Source: Paenibacillus sabinae T27
GTDB taxonomy: Bacteria; Bacillota; Bacilli; Paenibacillales; Paenibacillaceae
NCBI RefSeq assembly: GCF_000612505.1
Contig: NZ_CP004078.1
Location: 4,665,001-4,729,000, forward strand
DNA length: 64,000 nt
Direction of reading: 5' to 3'
Part shown: in pieces, positions 30,793 to 42,955 of the stretch
Numbering within the stretch: position 1 is the stretch's first letter
How the letters are laid out: the number at the start of each line of letters is the position of its first letter
The notes under the pieces: model-generated
Databases searched by the model: none
Seen by the model: only the letters and a program-made list of their open reading frames with translations
What the model was told of the DNA's origin: nothing
Position numbers and translations under genes: made by a program

Positions 30793-32871
30793 TTACTCTG
30801 CGCCTTTGTTCTTGGACACGATCTCGTCCGCAATGGATTTAGGAACTTCTTCGTAGTGGGAGAGTTCCATCGAGAATACGCCGCGGCCTTGTGTACCGGA
30901 ACGCAGGGTAGTGGAATAACCGAACATTTCGGAAAGAGGCACTTTCGCACGGATAATTTGAGCACCAGCGCGGGAATCCATACCTTCGATCCGTCCGCGG
31001 CGGGAGTTCAGCATACCCATAACATCGCCCATGTATTCCTCAGGCACTGTAACTTCCACTTTCATGATTGGCTCAAGCAGGACAGGCTTACACTTGTCTT
31101 TAGCTGCTTTAAGCGCCATCGAGCCAGCGATCTTAAACGCCATTTCGTTGGAGTCGACATCATGGTAAGAACCGTCAACGATGGTTGCTTTAACATCAAC
31201 GAGCGGGAAGCCAGCGATAACGCCGTTCTTCATTTGCTCTTCAATACCTGCAAGCGCAGGAGCGATGTATTCTCTCGGTACGGAACCGCCGACAACCTTA
31301 CTTTCGAACTGGCTGCCAGTACCTGCCTCGAGAGGCTCAAATTCAACCCATACGTGACCGTATTGACCACGACCGCCGGACTGACGAACGAATTTACCTT
31401 CGACGCGAGCAGGAGCTCTGAACGTTTCGCGGTAAGCAACCTGTGGTTTACCAACATTGGTCTCCACTTTGAATTCACGACGCATACGGTCGATAATGAT
31501 ATCCAAGTGAAGCTCGCCCATACCGGCCAGAATCGTTTGTCCCGTTTCTTCGTCGGTGTGCGCGCGCAGCGTCGGGTCTTCTTCGGTCAGCTTGCCGAGG
31601 GCAACGCCCATTTTGTCTTGGTCGGCCTTCGTTTTTGGTTCAACTGCGATTTCGATAACCGGATCCGGGAAGTTCATCGATTCGAGAATAACCGGATTCT
31701 TCTCATCACACAGTGTATCACCTGTACCTGTGTCTTTCAAACCTACCGCAGCTGCGATGTCGCCGGAATACACGATGGAAATTTCCTGACGGCTGTTCGC
31801 GTGCATTTGCAGGATACGGCCGATACGCTCACGTTTGCCTTTAGTGGCATTCAGAACGTAAGAACCGGACTCCAGAATACCGGAGTATACGCGGAAGAAC
31901 GTCAGCTTACCAACATAAGGGTCGGTCATGATTTTAAATGCCAGCGCGGAGAACGGCTCTTCGTCCGAAGAGTGACGCTCTGCTTCCGTGCCATCTTCAA
32001 GATGACCTTTGATCGATGGAACATCGATCGGAGCCGGCAGGAAATCGATAACAGCGTCCAGCATCAGCTGAACCCCTTTGTTACGGTAAGAAGAGCCGCA
32101 GATTACCGGGAAGATCTTAACGTCCACTACGCCTTTGCGGAGTGCAGCCTTGATCTCGTCAATGGTAATCTCTTCGCCTTCCAGGTATTTCATGGTCAGA
32201 TCTTCGTCGAGTTCGGCAACTTTCTCAATGAGCTCGTTGCGCAGCTCTTCGACTTGATCCAGGAATTCGGACGGGATATCCGTCACTTCAATATCACGGC
32301 CAAGATCGTCTTTGTACATATGGGCTTTTTGTTCAATCAGGTCGATGATGCCGATAAAGTCGTTCTCGGCACCGATCGGCAGCTGAATGGCAACCGCATT
32401 TGCTTGCAGACGCTCGCGCATATCCTTAACTACGTTAAGGTAATCCGCTCCGATGATATCCATTTTGTTAACATAAGCGATCCGTGGAACGCCATAACGG
32501 TCAGCCTGTCTCCAAACGGTTTCAGACTGAGGCTCAACGCCCTCTTTTGCACTGAAAACGCCTACTGCCCCGTCCAATACACGAAGGGAACGTTCAACTT
32601 CAACGGTGAAGTCAACGTGTCCCGGGGTATCGATGATGTTGACGCGGTGACCTTTCCACGCAGCCGTGGTAGCAGCGGAAGTAATCGTAATCCCGCGCTC
32701 CTGCTCTTGCTCCATCCAGTCCATCGTTGCCGCACCTTCGTGAACCTCACCGATTTTGTGCGTACGGCCTGTATAGAAAAGAATCCGTTCCGTGGTGGTT
32801 GTCTTACCGGCGTCAATATGAGCCATGATCCCGATATTACGTGTATTTTTCAAGGAGAACTCTCTTGCCAT
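30793..32871 (-). CDS. fusA: elongation factor G
   Basis: 692 residues. Translocase GTPase with G1 [10 protein letters not shown] near residue 17, DTPGHVDFT (G3) and NKMD (G4), followed by domains II to V with the family ends [13 protein letters not shown] and [16 protein letters not shown]. The fusidic-acid target regions look unremarkable. Part of rpsL-rpsG-fusA-tuf. Confidence 0.99.
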   Translation of the reverse strand: MAREFSLKNTRNIGIMAHIDAGKTTTTERILFYTGRTHKIGEVHEGAATMDWMEQEQERGITITSAATTAAWKGHRVNIIDTPGHVDFTVEVERSLRVLDGAVGVFSAKEGVEPQSETVWRQADRYGVPRIAYVNKMDIIGADYLNVVKDMRERLQANAVAIQLPIGAENDFIGIIDLIEQKAHMYKDDLGRDIEVTDIPSEFLDQVEELRNELIEKVAELDEDLTMKYLEGEEITIDEIKAALRKGVVDVKIFPVICGSSYRNKGVQLMLDAVIDFLPAPIDVPSIKGHLEDGTEAERHSSDEEPFSALAFKIMTDPYVGKLTFFRVYSGILESGSYVLNATKGKRERIGRILQMHANSRQEISIVYSGDIAAAVGLKDTGTGDTLCDEKNPVILESMNFPDPVIEIAVEPKTKADQDKMGVALGKLTEEDPTLRAHTDEETGQTILAGMGELHLDIIIDRMRREFKVETNVGKPQVAYRETFRAPARVEGKFVRQSGGRGQYGHVWVEFEPLEAGTGSQFESKVVGGSVPREYIAPALAGIEEQMKNGVIAGFPLVDVKATIVDGSYHDVDSNEMAFKIAGSMALKAAKDKCKPVLLEPIMKVEVTVPEEYMGDVMGMLNSRRGRIEGMDSRAGAQIIRAKVPLSEMFGYSTTLRSGTQGRGVFSMELSHYEEVPKSIADEIVSKNKGAE

Positions 32872-32918
32872 GAATGGGGTCTCCCTTCAAAAATGAAGTT
32901 ATTTGATTGACCTTGATC

Positions 32919-33389
32919 CTACCAGCGGTAGTGAGCAAACGCTTTGTTCGCTTCAGCCATCTTGTGCGTGTCTTCGCGTTTCTTAACGGAAGCGCCTGTG
33001 TTGTTGGAAGCGTCGATGATCTCGGCCGCCAAACGCTCTTCCATCGTCTTCTCGCCGCGGTTGCGGGAGTAGTTAACGAGCCAACGTAATCCCAGGGAAG
33101 TACGTCTCTCCGGTTTTACTTCGATCGGCACTTGGTAGTTGGCACCGCCGACACGGCGTGCTTTAACTTCCAGAACCGGCATGATGTTCTTGATTGCCGC
33201 TTCGAAAACTTCCATTGGGTCTTTGCCCGTACGTTCTTCAATCAACTTGAACGCATTGTACAGAATGCTTTGAGCGACACCTCTTTTACCATCCAGCATT
33301 ACACGGTTAATCAGACGAGTAACCAGTTTGCTGTTATACACCGGATCCGGCAGTACGTCTCTTTTGGAAACTGGACCTTTGCGTGGCAT
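32919..33389 (-). CDS. rpsG: 30S ribosomal protein S7
   Basis: 156 residues, [20 protein letters not shown], ending HYRW. Nucleates the 3' domain of 16S rRNA. It lies about 45 bases from rpsL and fusA on either side. Confidence 0.98.
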   Translation of the reverse strand: MPRKGPVSKRDVLPDPVYNSKLVTRLINRVMLDGKRGVAQSILYNAFKLIEERTGKDPMEVFEAAIKNIMPVLEVKARRVGGANYQVPIEVKPERRTSLGLRWLVNYSRNRGEKTMEERLAAEIIDASNNTGASVKKREDTHKMAEANKAFAHYRW

Positions 33390-33431
33390 GGATATCCCCC
33401 TTTCGTTAGATTGTTCTTATTTGTTCATTCA

Positions 33432-33851
33432 TTATTTCTTAACTTTCGGACGTTTCGCGCCGTATTTGGAGCGAGCTTGCATCCGGTTGTTCACGCCTGC
33501 TGTATCCAGCGCGCCGCGAACGATGTGGTAACGAACACCCGGAAGGTCCTTAACCCGGCCTCCGCGGATCAGCACCACGCTGTGCTCTTGCAGGTTGTGT
33601 CCGATACCCGGAATGTAAGCCGTCACCTCTACGCGGTTCGTCAAGCGAACACGGGCATATTTACGAAGTGCGGAGTTCGGTTTCTTCGGAGTCATTGTAC
33701 CTACACGAGTGCACACACCGCGTTTTTGCGGAGCGCTCAAATCTGTAGCCTCACGCTTCAGGGCGTTGAATCCTTTTTGCAGTGCAGGCGATTTCGATTT
33801 CTCGATCTTGGCTTGACGGCCTTTACGAACCAATTGATTGATAGTTGGCAT
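33432..33851 (-). CDS. rpsL: 30S ribosomal protein S12
   Basis: 139 residues from the ATG at 33851 ([15 protein letters not shown]), preceded by GGGGGTGG. The decoding-centre loop [11 protein letters not shown] (K56/K57) and GRVKDLPG are wild type, so no streptomycin resistance change is seen. The longer reading to 33896 is rejected because it has no site and no family similarity. Confidence 0.98.
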   Translation of the reverse strand: MPTINQLVRKGRQAKIEKSKSPALQKGFNALKREATDLSAPQKRGVCTRVGTMTPKKPNSALRKYARVRLTNRVEVTAYIPGIGHNLQEHSVVLIRGGRVKDLPGVRYHIVRGALDTAGVNNRMQARSKYGAKRPKVKK

Positions 33852-33993
33852 TGTTGTGCCACCCCCTTCCTCTAATAATGATCTCTTAGAAACCACTTTG
33901 TTAAGCCCACAGACCCAGGCGGTTCATAAAAGAACAAATGAAAAGTTTTTGCCGCCGAGGCTTTCCCCGACACAAAAACAGTTCCTTACGCTA

Positions 33994-34242
33994 TTATTTT
34001 AAGACGGCTGCCATTGCTGCGCCTACTTCAATCCCGCACGCCTTGCCCAACTGCTGCATCGTATCGACATAAGTCAACTTGACGCCGTGCTTATTGCAAA
34101 GACTCACGATTCTGGAAGTAAGCTTGGGATCTCCGTCTTCCGCCACATAGACTTCTGCGGCTTGGCCCATCTCAACCGCTTTGACGGTTTGCTTGGTGCC
34201 GATCTTGATCTGAGCGTCCCGTAATCCTCTATCATCAGTCAT
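33994..34242 (-). CDS. rplGB: L7Ae-family K-turn-binding ribosomal protein
   Basis: 82 residues from the ATG at 34242, with GGAGGG seven bases upstream; the same length as B. subtilis YbxF. L7Ae/L30e fold: KIGTKQTVKAVEMGQAAEVY, VSLCNKHGVKLTYVDTMQQL, GKACGIEVGAA. These proteins bind kink-turn RNA; the physiological target in Firmicutes is unsettled. First gene of the str operon, between rpoC and rpsL. Confidence 0.93.
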   Translation of the reverse strand: MTDDRGLRDAQIKIGTKQTVKAVEMGQAAEVYVAEDGDPKLTSRIVSLCNKHGVKLTYVDTMQQLGKACGIEVGAAMAAVLK

Positions 34243-34293
34243 TATAAACCCTCCAATGAACAAAGATAACAAGGATACTCACGCACCTTTAAC

Positions 34294-34322
34294 ATATTAG
34301 CACCAACAATATGCATTGTCAA
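34294..34322 (-). promoter_or_regulatory. promoter of the str operon
   Basis: Minus-strand TTGACA (34317-34322), a 17-base spacer ending in an extended TG, and TAATAT (34294-34299), about 50 bases before rplGB. Confidence 0.8.
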
Positions 34323-34349
34323 GAACTAATCCAAAAATCTCACTGCAGA

Positions 34350-34385
34350 CAACCGCGCCGGACTCATGAGAAGTCTCGGCGCGAT
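34350..34385 (-). terminator. GC-rich hairpin after rpoC
   Basis: On the minus strand, CGCGCC plus GACT pairs with AGTC plus GGCGCG about 25 bases past the rpoC stop. No immediate T run, only TTTTT some 15 bases later, so termination may be partial or the hairpin may protect the 3' end. Confidence 0.55.
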
Positions 34386-34407
34386 TAGCCAGGCAGTATG
34401 ACCCTGC

Positions 34408-37400
34408 TTATTCGGCAGGAACCGTTTCTAAAGCTTCCACTTCATCCTGCTCTTCTTCCGGGTTGATCAGTTTTACATTACGGTAGCGGTTCATGCCCGT
34501 TCCGGCAGGAATCAGCTTACCGATAATAACATTCTCTTTGAGACCAAGCAGTTGGTCGACTTTGCCCTTGATGGCGGCGTCGGTCAACACGCGCGTTGTC
34601 TCCTGGAACGATGCCGCGGAGAGGAAGGAGTCCGTTTCAAGCGATGCTTTGGTAATACCCAGCAGCACAGGCTTCGCCACGGCCGGCTCTTTGCCGGACA
34701 GGATCGCTTCCTTGTTGGCCGCTTCGTATTCATGGATATCCGCGAACGATCCGGGCAGCAGATTCGTGTCGCCGGCGTCGATGATGCGGATTTTGCGAAG
34801 CATCTGCTTGATCATGACTTCAACGTGCTTGTCGTTGATTTCTACGCCCTGGTTCCGGTATACACGCTGTACTTCCTGCAGAATGTAGTTCTGCACCCCG
34901 CGGATACCCTTGATGCGCAGCATCTCTTTCGGGTCGATGGAGCCGTCGGTCAACTCGTCTCCGGCTTCGATCTCCTGGCCTTCGCTTACGCGCAGGCGGG
35001 AACCGTAAGTGATGGAGTACACCTTGGATTCCGCTTCGCCTTGAACCTCGATTTCGCGGCGGTCCTTCGCTTCGCGGATTTCCTTGATCACGCCGTCGAT
35101 TTCACTGATTGTCGCCTGGCCTTTCGGATTACGGGCCTCGAACAACTCCTGAATACGCGGAAGACCTTGCGTGATATCGTCGCCCGCAACGCCCCCGGTA
35201 TGGAACGTACGCATGGTAAGCTGCGTTCCGGGTTCACCGATGGACTGCGCGGCGATAATGCCGACGGCTTCGCCGATCTCAACGTGCTTGCCGGTCGCCA
35301 GGTTGCGTCCGTAGCATTTCTTGCAGACGCCGTGACGGGCGCGGCAGCTCAGCACAGAACGGATTTGCAGCTTGCTTACTCCGGCATTAACGATCTCTTC
35401 CGCTTTGTCAGAATCGATCAGATCGTTGCGGTGCACGATGATTTCACCAGTCTCCGGATGGCGGACGGTCTCAAAGCAATACCGCCCTTCAATACGGTCG
35501 TACAGATCCTCGATAACCTCTTTGCCGTCCTGAATACGGCTTACGGTAAAGCCTTTGTCCGTGCCGCAATCTTCTTCGCGGACGATTACGTCTTGGGCCA
35601 CGTCGACGAGACGACGGGTCAAGTAACCGGAGTCGGCGGTACGAAGCGCCGTATCGGCCAGACCTTTCCGCGCGCCGTGAGTGGAGATAAAGTACTCCAA
35701 GACGGTCAGACCTTCGCGGAAGTTCGCTTTGATCGGAAGTTCGAAGATACGGCCCGACGGCGTCGCCATCAGTCCGCGCATGCCGCCCAGCTGGGTGATC
35801 TGCGACTTGTTACCCCGGGCTTTAGAGTCAACCATGAGCATGATGGAGTTGAAACGGTCCATCGACTTCATGAGGACGTTCGTCAGATCGTCTTTGGTCT
35901 TGGACCAGATTTCAATTACACGGTCATACCGTTCTTCATTGGTAATCAGACCGCGGCGGTACTGCTTGGCAACAATGTCGACCTTCTCTTCGGATTCTTT
36001 CAGAATGGCTTTCTTCTCTTCTGGCACGATTACGTCCGATACGGCGATCGTTACACCTGCACGGGTAGAGTAAGTGAAGCCAAGCTGCTTGATTTTATCA
36101 AGAATGACCGATGTTTTGGTCGTATGGTAAATTTCGAAACAACGGGCGATGATAGAGCCCAGATATTCTTTGCCGACAGCGCCCGCAATCGGAACCGCAT
36201 CGAGCAGTTCAGGGATATTGGCGCCTTTTTCGTAGATGAAATATCTCTCAGGCGTTCCCTGCAGCAGATTGTCACGGGTCGCTTCGTTGATATACGGGAA
36301 GCTTTCCGGGAAAATCTCGTTGAAAATGATCTTGCCGACCGTTGTGATCAGCATGGCATTCTGCTGCTTCTCGGTGAAGCTGGTCTTGTTAAGCGCCTTG
36401 ACCGGGATGGCTACACGCGCATGAAGACCTGCAGTGCCGCGCTGGTAAGCGGAGACCGCTTCGTTCACGGTACGGAGAATCATGCCGCTGCCCTTTTCTT
36501 CCTTGTTGTCCATGGTCAGATAGAAGGAACCGAGAACCATATCCTGGGAAGGGGTAACAACCGGCTTACCGTCTTTCGGGTTCAGAATGTTGCCCGACGC
36601 CAGCATCAGGATGCGGGCTTCCGCCTGTGCTTCTGCGGACAGCGGAACGTGAACGGCCATCTGGTCACCGTCAAAGTCGGCGTTGTAAGCCGTACATACG
36701 AGCGGGTGAAGACGAATGGCATGGCCTTCCACCAGAATCGGTTCAAACGCCTGGATACCGAGACGGTGAAGCGTGGGGGCACGGTTCAGGAGAACCGGAT
36801 GCTCTTTGATTACCTCTTCAAGAACGTCCCAAACTTCTGGGCTGACGCGCTCGACTTTGCGTTTCGCGCTCTTGATGTTGTGGGCAAGCCCCTTGTTGAC
36901 CAGCTCTTTCATGACGAACGGCTTGAACAGCTCCAGCGCCATTTTCTTAGGCAGACCACATTGGTACATTTTCAGGTAAGGACCTACGACGATAACGGAA
37001 CGGCCGGAATAGTCGACCCGTTTACCGAGCAGGTTCTGCCGGAAACGGCCCTGCTTACCTTTCAGCATATGGCTGAGCGATTTCAGCGGACGGTTGCCTG
37101 GACCCGTTACCGGGCGGCCGCGGCGGCCGTTGTCGATCAAAGCGTCGACAGCTTCCTGAAGCATCCGTTTCTCGTTCTGCACGATGATATCCGGAGCGCC
37201 AAGGTCCAGCAGTCTTTTCAGACGGTTGTTGCGGTTGATTACGCGGCGGTACAGGTCGTTCAGGTCAGACGTAGCAAAACGTCCACCGTCCAGCTGTACC
37301 ATCGGACGCAGTTCCGGCGGAATAACCGGGAGAACGTCCATGATCATCCAGTCGGGCTTGTTGCCGGAGTTGCGGAAAGCTTCGATGACTTCAAGGCGCT

Positions 37401-38022
37401 TGATCGCACGGTTGCGGCGTTGGCCTTGGGCGGTGCGCAGCTCTTCCTTAAGGAACTCCAGCTCTTTTTCGATATCCAGATCCTGAAGCAGCTTCTTGAC
37501 CGCTTCTGCGCCCATGCTCGCCTGGAAGCCGTAACCGTACTTCTCGCGGTAGCTGCGGTATTCCTTCTCGGACAGCAGCTGTTTCTTCTCCAGAGGCGTA
37601 TCGCCAGGGTCGGTTACAACATAGGATGCGAAATAAATAATCTCTTCCAGCGATCTCGGGGACATATCAAGAGCCAGACCCATGCGGCTCGGAATGCCTT
37701 TGAAATACCAGATATGGGATACCGGAGCGGCGAGCTCAATATGGCCCATACGCTCGCGGCGCACTTTGGCGCGTGTAACTTCAACGCCGCAGCGGTCACA
37801 GACTACGCCTTTATAACGGACGCGTTTGTATTTGCCGCAGTGACACTCCCAGTCCTTTTGCGGTCCGAAGATCCGTTCGCAGAAAAGACCCTCTTTCTCC
37901 GGCTTGAGTGTGCGATAGTTGATGGTTTCCGGTTTCTTAACTTCTCCGCGGGACCAAGAACGAATCTTCTCCGGGGAAGCCAGCCCGATTTTCATAAATT
38001 CAAAATTGTTAACGTCCAACAA
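34408..38022 (-). CDS. rpoC: DNA-directed RNA polymerase beta' subunit
   Basis: 1204 residues. Contains the N-terminal zinc ribbon ([21 protein letters not shown]), catalytic Mg-binding NADFDGDQM, the trigger-loop/bridge region and a second zinc cluster ([15 protein letters not shown]). The start is TTG at 38022 (two TTG codons in a row) with AGGAGGG about eight bases upstream. It follows rpoB by about 205 bases that contain two hairpins. Confidence 0.99.
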   Translation of the reverse strand: MLDVNNFEFMKIGLASPEKIRSWSRGEVKKPETINYRTLKPEKEGLFCERIFGPQKDWECHCGKYKRVRYKGVVCDRCGVEVTRAKVRRERMGHIELAAPVSHIWYFKGIPSRMGLALDMSPRSLEEIIYFASYVVTDPGDTPLEKKQLLSEKEYRSYREKYGYGFQASMGAEAVKKLLQDLDIEKELEFLKEELRTAQGQRRNRAIKRLEVIEAFRNSGNKPDWMIMDVLPVIPPELRPMVQLDGGRFATSDLNDLYRRVINRNNRLKRLLDLGAPDIIVQNEKRMLQEAVDALIDNGRRGRPVTGPGNRPLKSLSHMLKGKQGRFRQNLLGKRVDYSGRSVIVVGPYLKMYQCGLPKKMALELFKPFVMKELVNKGLAHNIKSAKRKVERVSPEVWDVLEEVIKEHPVLLNRAPTLHRLGIQAFEPILVEGHAIRLHPLVCTAYNADFDGDQMAVHVPLSAEAQAEARILMLASGNILNPKDGKPVVTPSQDMVLGSFYLTMDNKEEKGSGMILRTVNEAVSAYQRGTAGLHARVAIPVKALNKTSFTEKQQNAMLITTVGKIIFNEIFPESFPYINEATRDNLLQGTPERYFIYEKGANIPELLDAVPIAGAVGKEYLGSIIARCFEIYHTTKTSVILDKIKQLGFTYSTRAGVTIAVSDVIVPEEKKAILKESEEKVDIVAKQYRRGLITNEERYDRVIEIWSKTKDDLTNVLMKSMDRFNSIMLMVDSKARGNKSQITQLGGMRGLMATPSGRIFELPIKANFREGLTVLEYFISTHGARKGLADTALRTADSGYLTRRLVDVAQDVIVREEDCGTDKGFTVSRIQDGKEVIEDLYDRIEGRYCFETVRHPETGEIIVHRNDLIDSDKAEEIVNAGVSKLQIRSVLSCRARHGVCKKCYGRNLATGKHVEIGEAVGIIAAQSIGEPGTQLTMRTFHTGGVAGDDITQGLPRIQELFEARNPKGQATISEIDGVIKEIREAKDRREIEVQGEAESKVYSITYGSRLRVSEGQEIEAGDELTDGSIDPKEMLRIKGIRGVQNYILQEVQRVYRNQGVEINDKHVEVMIKQMLRKIRIIDAGDTNLLPGSFADIHEYEAANKEAILSGKEPAVAKPVLLGITKASLETDSFLSAASFQETTRVLTDAAIKGKVDQLLGLKENVIIGKLIPAGTGMNRYRNVKLINPEEEQDEVEALETVPAE

Positions 38023-38065
38023 GGAGCAACCCTCCTTAACCTGATCCTGATTTGGTGTCGCCGTT

Positions 38066-38136
38066 CCTCTCCCGACTCCTTGCAGCGGGAGAAGCTGCGG
38101 TCATACAGCGGAAGGCCATCCTACTCACAGGATGGC
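38066..38136 (-). other. two hairpins in the rpoB-rpoC spacer
   Basis: 38115-38136 holds a perfect seven-base stem (GCCATCC/GGATGGC) and 38066-38094 a stem TCTCCC/GGGAGA. Neither is followed by a T run. They sit in a 205-base spacer with no coding region and could be processing sites or pausing elements. Confidence 0.55.
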
Positions 38137-38227
38137 GCCGCCGATTATTGTCATCCTCAACCGTTCGCGGGCTTCGCAGGGGAATTGACACCACCTTTGA
38201 AGGACCCATTCACTTTGTGAGGATTAT

Positions 38228-41200
38228 TTATTCCACTCCGACTTCCGCACCTTCCAGATTGAGGCTCAGCTTGTCGCTTGAAGTCTCATCCTCGTCGTCC
38301 AGTTCCTTCATTTCGATCTCTTGCTCGTCGCCGCTCAGGATTTTGACATCCATACCGAGAGACTGAAGCTCTTTGATCAATACTTTGAAGGACTCAGGAA
38401 CGCCCGGCTCCGGCACATTCTCGCCTTTGACAATGGATTCGTAGGTCTTCACACGGCCAACCACGTCATCGGATTTAACCGTAAGAATCTCTTGCAGCGT
38501 ATAGGCTGCGCCGTAGGCTTCAAGCGCCCATACTTCCATCTCCCCGAAACGCTGTCCGCCGAACTGGGCTTTACCGCCGAGTGGCTGCTGCGTAACGAGC
38601 GAGTATGGTCCCGTGGAACGGGCATGGATTTTATCGTCAACCATGTGCGCCAGCTTGATCATGTGCATGACGCCGACGGTAACTTCGCGTTCGAAACGCT
38701 CACCTGTCCGTCCGTCATACAGGATGGTCTTACCGTTGCGCTGCATTCCGGCTTCTTCCATCGTGTCGAAGACGTCGTACTCACGAGCTCCGTCGAATAC
38801 CGGCGTTGCGACGTGGATACCCAGGCGCATGGCCGCGAAGCCAAGGTGAACTTCCAGCACCTGACCAATGTTCATCCGCGAAGGAACGCCCAGCGGGTTG
38901 AGCACAACCTGCACCGGTGTTCCGTCCGGCAGGAACGGCATATCTTCTTCAGGCAGAATACGGGCTACGACACCCTTGTTGCCGTGACGTCCGGCCATTT
39001 TGTCGCCTTCGGAAATTTTACGCTTCTGGGCGATATAGACACGAACCAGCTGGTTTACGCCAGGAGGCAGCTCGTCGCCGTTCTCGCGAGTAAACACTTT
39101 GACATCGACGATGATACCATCACTACCGTGAGGAACACGGAGAGAGGTATCGCGCACTTCACGTGCCTTCTCGCCGAAGATAGCATGCAGGAGACGTTCT
39201 TCCGCCGTCAGCTCCGTTACGCCTTTTGGCGTAACCTTGCCGACGAGAATGTCGCCAGCGCTAATTTCGGCACCGATCCGGATAATACCGCGCTCATCCA
39301 GATTGCGAAGAGCTTCCTCGCCCACGTTCGGAATGTCACGCGTAATTTCTTCCGGTCCGAGCTTTGTATCCCGCGCTTCGGATTCGTATTCCTCGATATG
39401 GATCGAAGTGTATACATCCTCTTTAACCAGCTTCTCGCTAAGTAGGATGGCATCCTCGTAGTTGTAGCCTTCCCACGTCATGAACGCAACGACAACGTTG
39501 CGACCCAGAGCCAATTCGCCCATTTCCGTGGAAGGACCGTCTGCCAGGATGTCGCCTTTCTTGACGATATCGCCTCTCTTGGCCAGAGGACGCTGGTTAA
39601 TGCAGGTTCCTTGGTTCGAACGCATAAATTTGTGTAATTTATATTTAACAATGTCGCCTTTAACTTCTTTGCCGTCGACGGTCTCAACGCGCCGCAGCCA
39701 GATTTCGTTGGCCGACGAGCGCTCGATGATGCCGTCGTATTTGGAAACGATACATACGCCCGAATCTTTAGCGGATTTATGCTCCATTCCCGTGCCGACG
39801 AGCGGCGCTTTCGGAATGAGCAGCGGAACGGCCTGCCGCTGCATGTTGGAACCCATCAGCGCACGGTTGGAGTCATCGTTCTCAAGGAACGGAATGAGCG
39901 CCGTCGCGACGGATACAACCTGTTTTGGCGAAACGTCCATGTAATCTACTCGGCTGCTCGGCATTGTCGTGATGTTGTCGGACAGCTTGTTGTAACGGAC
40001 GATAACCATCTCATCCGCAAACGCGCCTTCCTCCGTCAACTCGGCATTCGCCTGAGCGACTACGTAATTATCTTCCTCGTCTGCCGTGAGGTAATCGATT
40101 TGTTCAGTGACCTGTCCCGTCTTCGGATCGACCCAACGGTACGGCGCTTCGATGAAGCCATACTCGTTAATGCGGGCGAAAGTCGACAGGGAGTTGATCA
40201 GACCGATGTTCGGACCTTCCGGGGTCTCGATCGGACACATCCGGCCGTAGTGACTGTGATGGACGTCGCGAACCTCAAAGCCCGCGCGCTCACGTGTCAG
40301 ACCGCCCGGACCGAGCGCGGACAAACGGCGTTTATGCGTCAGCTCCGCAAGCGGATTCGTCTGGTCCATAAACTGCGACAGCTGGGAGCTTCCGAAGAAC
40401 TCCTTAATCGACGCGATAACCGGACGGATATTAATCAGCGCCTGCGGCGTGATCGCGTTCGCGTCCTGAATCGACATTCTCTCCCGCACTACGCGTTCCA
40501 TCCGTGAAAGACCGATACGGAACTGGTTCTGCAGAAGCTCGCCCACGGAACGCAGACGACGGTTGCCCAAATGGTCGATATCATCGGTATTGCCGATGCC
40601 GTGAAGCAGATTAATAAAGTAGCTGATTGAGGAGATAATATCAGCCTGGGTGATATGCTTGACCGATTTATCGATATTGCCGTTAGCGATCAGCTTGATC
40701 ACACGACCTTCTTCAATCGGCGAGAACACCTCGACCGTCTGAAGAGGAATATCCTCATTATCGAGCACACCTCCGCTTACGCGGTAAGTCTTCGCAGCCA
40801 TATCCTGCTGCTCGAAGTACGGCAGCAGTTTATCAAGGAGACGGCGGTCGACCATTTGACCGGTTTCGCCCAGAATCTCCCCGGTCGACTCATCCACCAA
40901 AGGCTGAGCCAGACGCTGGTTGAAAAGACGGTTCTTGATGTGGAGCTTCTTGTTGATTTTGTAGCGGCCCACGTTCGCCAGATCGTAACGCTTCGGATCG
41001 AAGAAACGCGCGACGAGCAAGCTCTTGGCGTTATCGAGTGTCGGCGGTTCACCCGGACGAAGACGCTCGTAAATTTCGATGAGCGCTTTTTCCGTGGAGT
41101 CCGTGTTGTCCTTATCCAGGGTATTGCGAATATATTCATCATTGCCAAGCAGATCCAGAATTTCGGCGTCGCTGCCGAATCCGAGAGCACGCAGCAGCAC

Positions 41201-41776
41201 GGTAACCGGAATTTTCCGGGTACGGTCGATCCGGACATACATGATGTCCTTCGCGTCGGTCTCCAGCTCCAGCCAGGCTCCGCGGTTCGGGATGACTGTG
41301 GCGGTATAGGTTTTTTTGCCGTTCTTATCCACTTTAGTGCTAAAGTAGACGCTAGGAGAGCGAACCAACTGGCTGACAATTACCCGTTCCGCACCGTTAA
41401 TAATAAACGTACCGGTCTCCGTCATCAGCGGGAAATCTCCCATGAACACTTCCTGTTCCTTGACCTCTCCGGTCTCCTTGTTGATGAGTCGCACCTTCAC
41501 CCGAAGCGGCGCCGCATACGTCACGTCACGCTCTTTGGCGTCATCCACCGTATACTTCGGTTCGCCCAAGCTGTAATCAATGAACTCCAGCACCAGGTTG
41601 CCCGTGAAATCCTGAATCGGCGAGATGTCCTGGAACATTTCACGCAGCCCTTCCTCCAAAAACCAATCGTATGATTTTTGTTGGATTTCAATCAGGTTCG
41701 GGACCTCGAGTACCTCGTTAATTCTTGCATAGCTTCGCCGAGTGCGTCGACCATACTGAACAAGATGTCCTGCCAA
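38228..41776 (-). CDS. rpoB: DNA-directed RNA polymerase beta subunit
   Basis: 1182 residues, aligned end to end with B. subtilis RpoB ([20 protein letters not shown] start; [20 protein letters not shown] near the end). The start is TTG at 41776, as in B. subtilis, with GAGGGGTGA upstream. The rifampicin-binding segment [20 protein letters not shown] with [10 protein letters not shown] is wild type. It is preceded by a leader of about 375 bases and a strong promoter. Confidence 0.99.
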   Translation of the reverse strand: MAGHLVQYGRRTRRSYARINEVLEVPNLIEIQQKSYDWFLEEGLREMFQDISPIQDFTGNLVLEFIDYSLGEPKYTVDDAKERDVTYAAPLRVKVRLINKETGEVKEQEVFMGDFPLMTETGTFIINGAERVIVSQLVRSPSVYFSTKVDKNGKKTYTATVIPNRGAWLELETDAKDIMYVRIDRTRKIPVTVLLRALGFGSDAEILDLLGNDEYIRNTLDKDNTDSTEKALIEIYERLRPGEPPTLDNAKSLLVARFFDPKRYDLANVGRYKINKKLHIKNRLFNQRLAQPLVDESTGEILGETGQMVDRRLLDKLLPYFEQQDMAAKTYRVSGGVLDNEDIPLQTVEVFSPIEEGRVIKLIANGNIDKSVKHITQADIISSISYFINLLHGIGNTDDIDHLGNRRLRSVGELLQNQFRIGLSRMERVVRERMSIQDANAITPQALINIRPVIASIKEFFGSSQLSQFMDQTNPLAELTHKRRLSALGPGGLTRERAGFEVRDVHHSHYGRMCPIETPEGPNIGLINSLSTFARINEYGFIEAPYRWVDPKTGQVTEQIDYLTADEEDNYVVAQANAELTEEGAFADEMVIVRYNKLSDNITTMPSSRVDYMDVSPKQVVSVATALIPFLENDDSNRALMGSNMQRQAVPLLIPKAPLVGTGMEHKSAKDSGVCIVSKYDGIIERSSANEIWLRRVETVDGKEVKGDIVKYKLHKFMRSNQGTCINQRPLAKRGDIVKKGDILADGPSTEMGELALGRNVVVAFMTWEGYNYEDAILLSEKLVKEDVYTSIHIEEYESEARDTKLGPEEITRDIPNVGEEALRNLDERGIIRIGAEISAGDILVGKVTPKGVTELTAEERLLHAIFGEKAREVRDTSLRVPHGSDGIIVDVKVFTRENGDELPPGVNQLVRVYIAQKRKISEGDKMAGRHGNKGVVARILPEEDMPFLPDGTPVQVVLNPLGVPSRMNIGQVLEVHLGFAAMRLGIHVATPVFDGAREYDVFDTMEEAGMQRNGKTILYDGRTGERFEREVTVGVMHMIKLAHMVDDKIHARSTGPYSLVTQQPLGGKAQFGGQRFGEMEVWALEAYGAAYTLQEILTVKSDDVVGRVKTYESIVKGENVPEPGVPESFKVLIKELQSLGMDVKILSGDEQEIEMKELDDEDETSSDKLSLNLEGAEVGVE

Positions 41777-42158
41777 CTTTACTCACCCCTCATGTCTACT
41801 TACTTAAAAATTGATTGCGAACCCCTGTTTGTAACCGTATAATGGAACCATACAGCAGGGATTCATCCCCCAAATAAAGAAAAGCCCTTATCGAAATCTT
41901 CGAAAAAAGAGCGCATTTCTTCATGGGTAGTAGTACTCCATCTTCAGTAGATTTGCCCAAAACGTACATAATATACGTCAACAAGCGTGTGTTTATGCGT
42001 CTTTCGCCCCACCACCTCACCTTCTTAAGGAATACGGCTTTTCAAGGCGTTTTACGCGCAAACTTGCCACTCGGCATGCGCCTGCCGTCGACAATAATGA
42101 CGCTTGACATTTCAGCAAACTAAAGACAAGGAGCCTATTTTAATACTGACATTTTATA
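41777..42158 (-). other. long untranslated leader of rpoB
   Basis: About 380 bases between the promoter and the rpoB start with no supported gene. A 74-codon frame (41796-42020, minus) begins at GTG with AAGGTG too close upstream and ends just before rpoB. Within it MKKCALFSKISIRAF starts at an ATG at about 41924. A short TCGAA/TTCGA hairpin occurs near 41890-41908. No intrinsic terminator is evident. Confidence 0.5.
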
Positions 42159-42187
42159 ATAATAACACTACCAACACTCGCTGTCAA
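42159..42187 (-). promoter_or_regulatory. promoter of rpoB-rpoC
   Basis: Minus-strand TTGACA (42182-42187), a 17-base spacer and TATTAT (42159-42164), just past the stop of the methyltransferase gene. It allows rpoBC expression separate from the rplJL unit. Confidence 0.8.
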
Positions 42188-42214
42188 TAATGTCCTCAGA
42201 AATTTTATTCAAAT

Positions 42215-42820
42215 TTATTGGGTCATCTTCTCAGCCTTTAAAATACGGTACCCTTTATCCTTCCCGATCTCCTTTACCTCTCCAAACAACTCTTCCAGCT
42301 TGGCTGCGGCCGACGGCGCCCCTTGCTTTTTCTGAATGACGACCCAGAGTGCTCCGTTTTCATTCAAATGTTCATAGGCTTCTTCAAAAATCCGGTAAAC
42401 CACCGCTTTTCCGGCTCGGATCGGAGGATTGGTCAAAATAATATCAAAGGTCTGGCCGGCTACCGCTGAGAATATATCGCTCTCCAGGATTTTGACATTT
42501 GAAATTCCGTTCAGTTTAGCATTCTCACGCGCAAGCTCAACCGCCCGGCTGTTGATATCAAGCATCGTCACTATGCCTTTGGGAGCCAAGTGCGCCGCCG
42601 CAAGACCGATCGGCCCGTAGCCGCAACCCACATCAAGCACCGAGGATCCGTCGGGAATTTCCATAGCTTCGATCAACGCCCGGCTTCCGTAATCCACATC
42701 TCCTTTGGAGAACACACCGGCATCGCTTGTAAAACGAAACGTCCGGCCCCGGAGTACCGCGCTGAGGGTGCGTCTGTCATGCTGAACCTCCGGCTTCCGC
42801 GAGTAATAATGCTGGGACAT
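42215..42820 (-). CDS. RsmC/YbxB-like class I SAM-dependent methyltransferase
   Basis: 201 residues from the ATG at 42820, eight bases after GAGGAGG; this equals the length of B. subtilis YbxB at the same locus. Motif I is VLDVGCGYGPIGLAAA, and the catalytic/substrate loop is LTNPPIRAG, typical of N2-guanine or small-subunit rRNA methyltransferases (RsmC group, MTS domain). The rRNA target is inferred from the family. It lies between rplL and rpoB, as in other Bacillales. Confidence 0.88.
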   Translation of the reverse strand: MSQHYYSRKPEVQHDRRTLSAVLRGRTFRFTSDAGVFSKGDVDYGSRALIEAMEIPDGSSVLDVGCGYGPIGLAAAHLAPKGIVTMLDINSRAVELARENAKLNGISNVKILESDIFSAVAGQTFDIILTNPPIRAGKAVVYRIFEEAYEHLNENGALWVVIQKKQGAPSAAAKLEELFGEVKEIGKDKGYRILKAEKMTQ

Positions 42821-42881
42821 GCCCATTCCTCCTCTTCCTTGGATCGCTTGATCGCTCCTATCCGTCCTAATGGATACAGCA

Positions 42882-42907
42882 AACCCCTTGAACATGTTCA
42901 AGGGGCT
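42882..42907 (-). terminator. hairpin after rplL
   Basis: A perfect palindrome (CCCCTTGAAC and complement, two-base loop) lies between rplL and the methyltransferase gene. On the minus strand it is followed by TTTGC only, so it may be a partial terminator lowering expression after the abundant L12. Confidence 0.6.
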
Positions 42908-42955
42908 GCGATGGATGGAAGGAATCACTTCGCTCCCAAAGTTGTAAAGCTAATA

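Noticed and set aside
34552..38220. 1222-codon open frame on the plus strand opposite rpoC
   Set aside because: It mirrors a conserved gene; the frame stays open because of rpoC codon bias. The translated protein has no recognisable domain and no ribosome binding site. Similar long frames lie opposite fusA (30751-32910), cysS (49332-50990), radA (58707-60209) and clpC (60347-62683).
41796..42020. 74-codon frame in the rpoB leader as a gene
   Set aside because: GTG start with the possible site too close, no family resemblance, and position within an untranslated leader. Kept only as a possible leader peptide in the findings.
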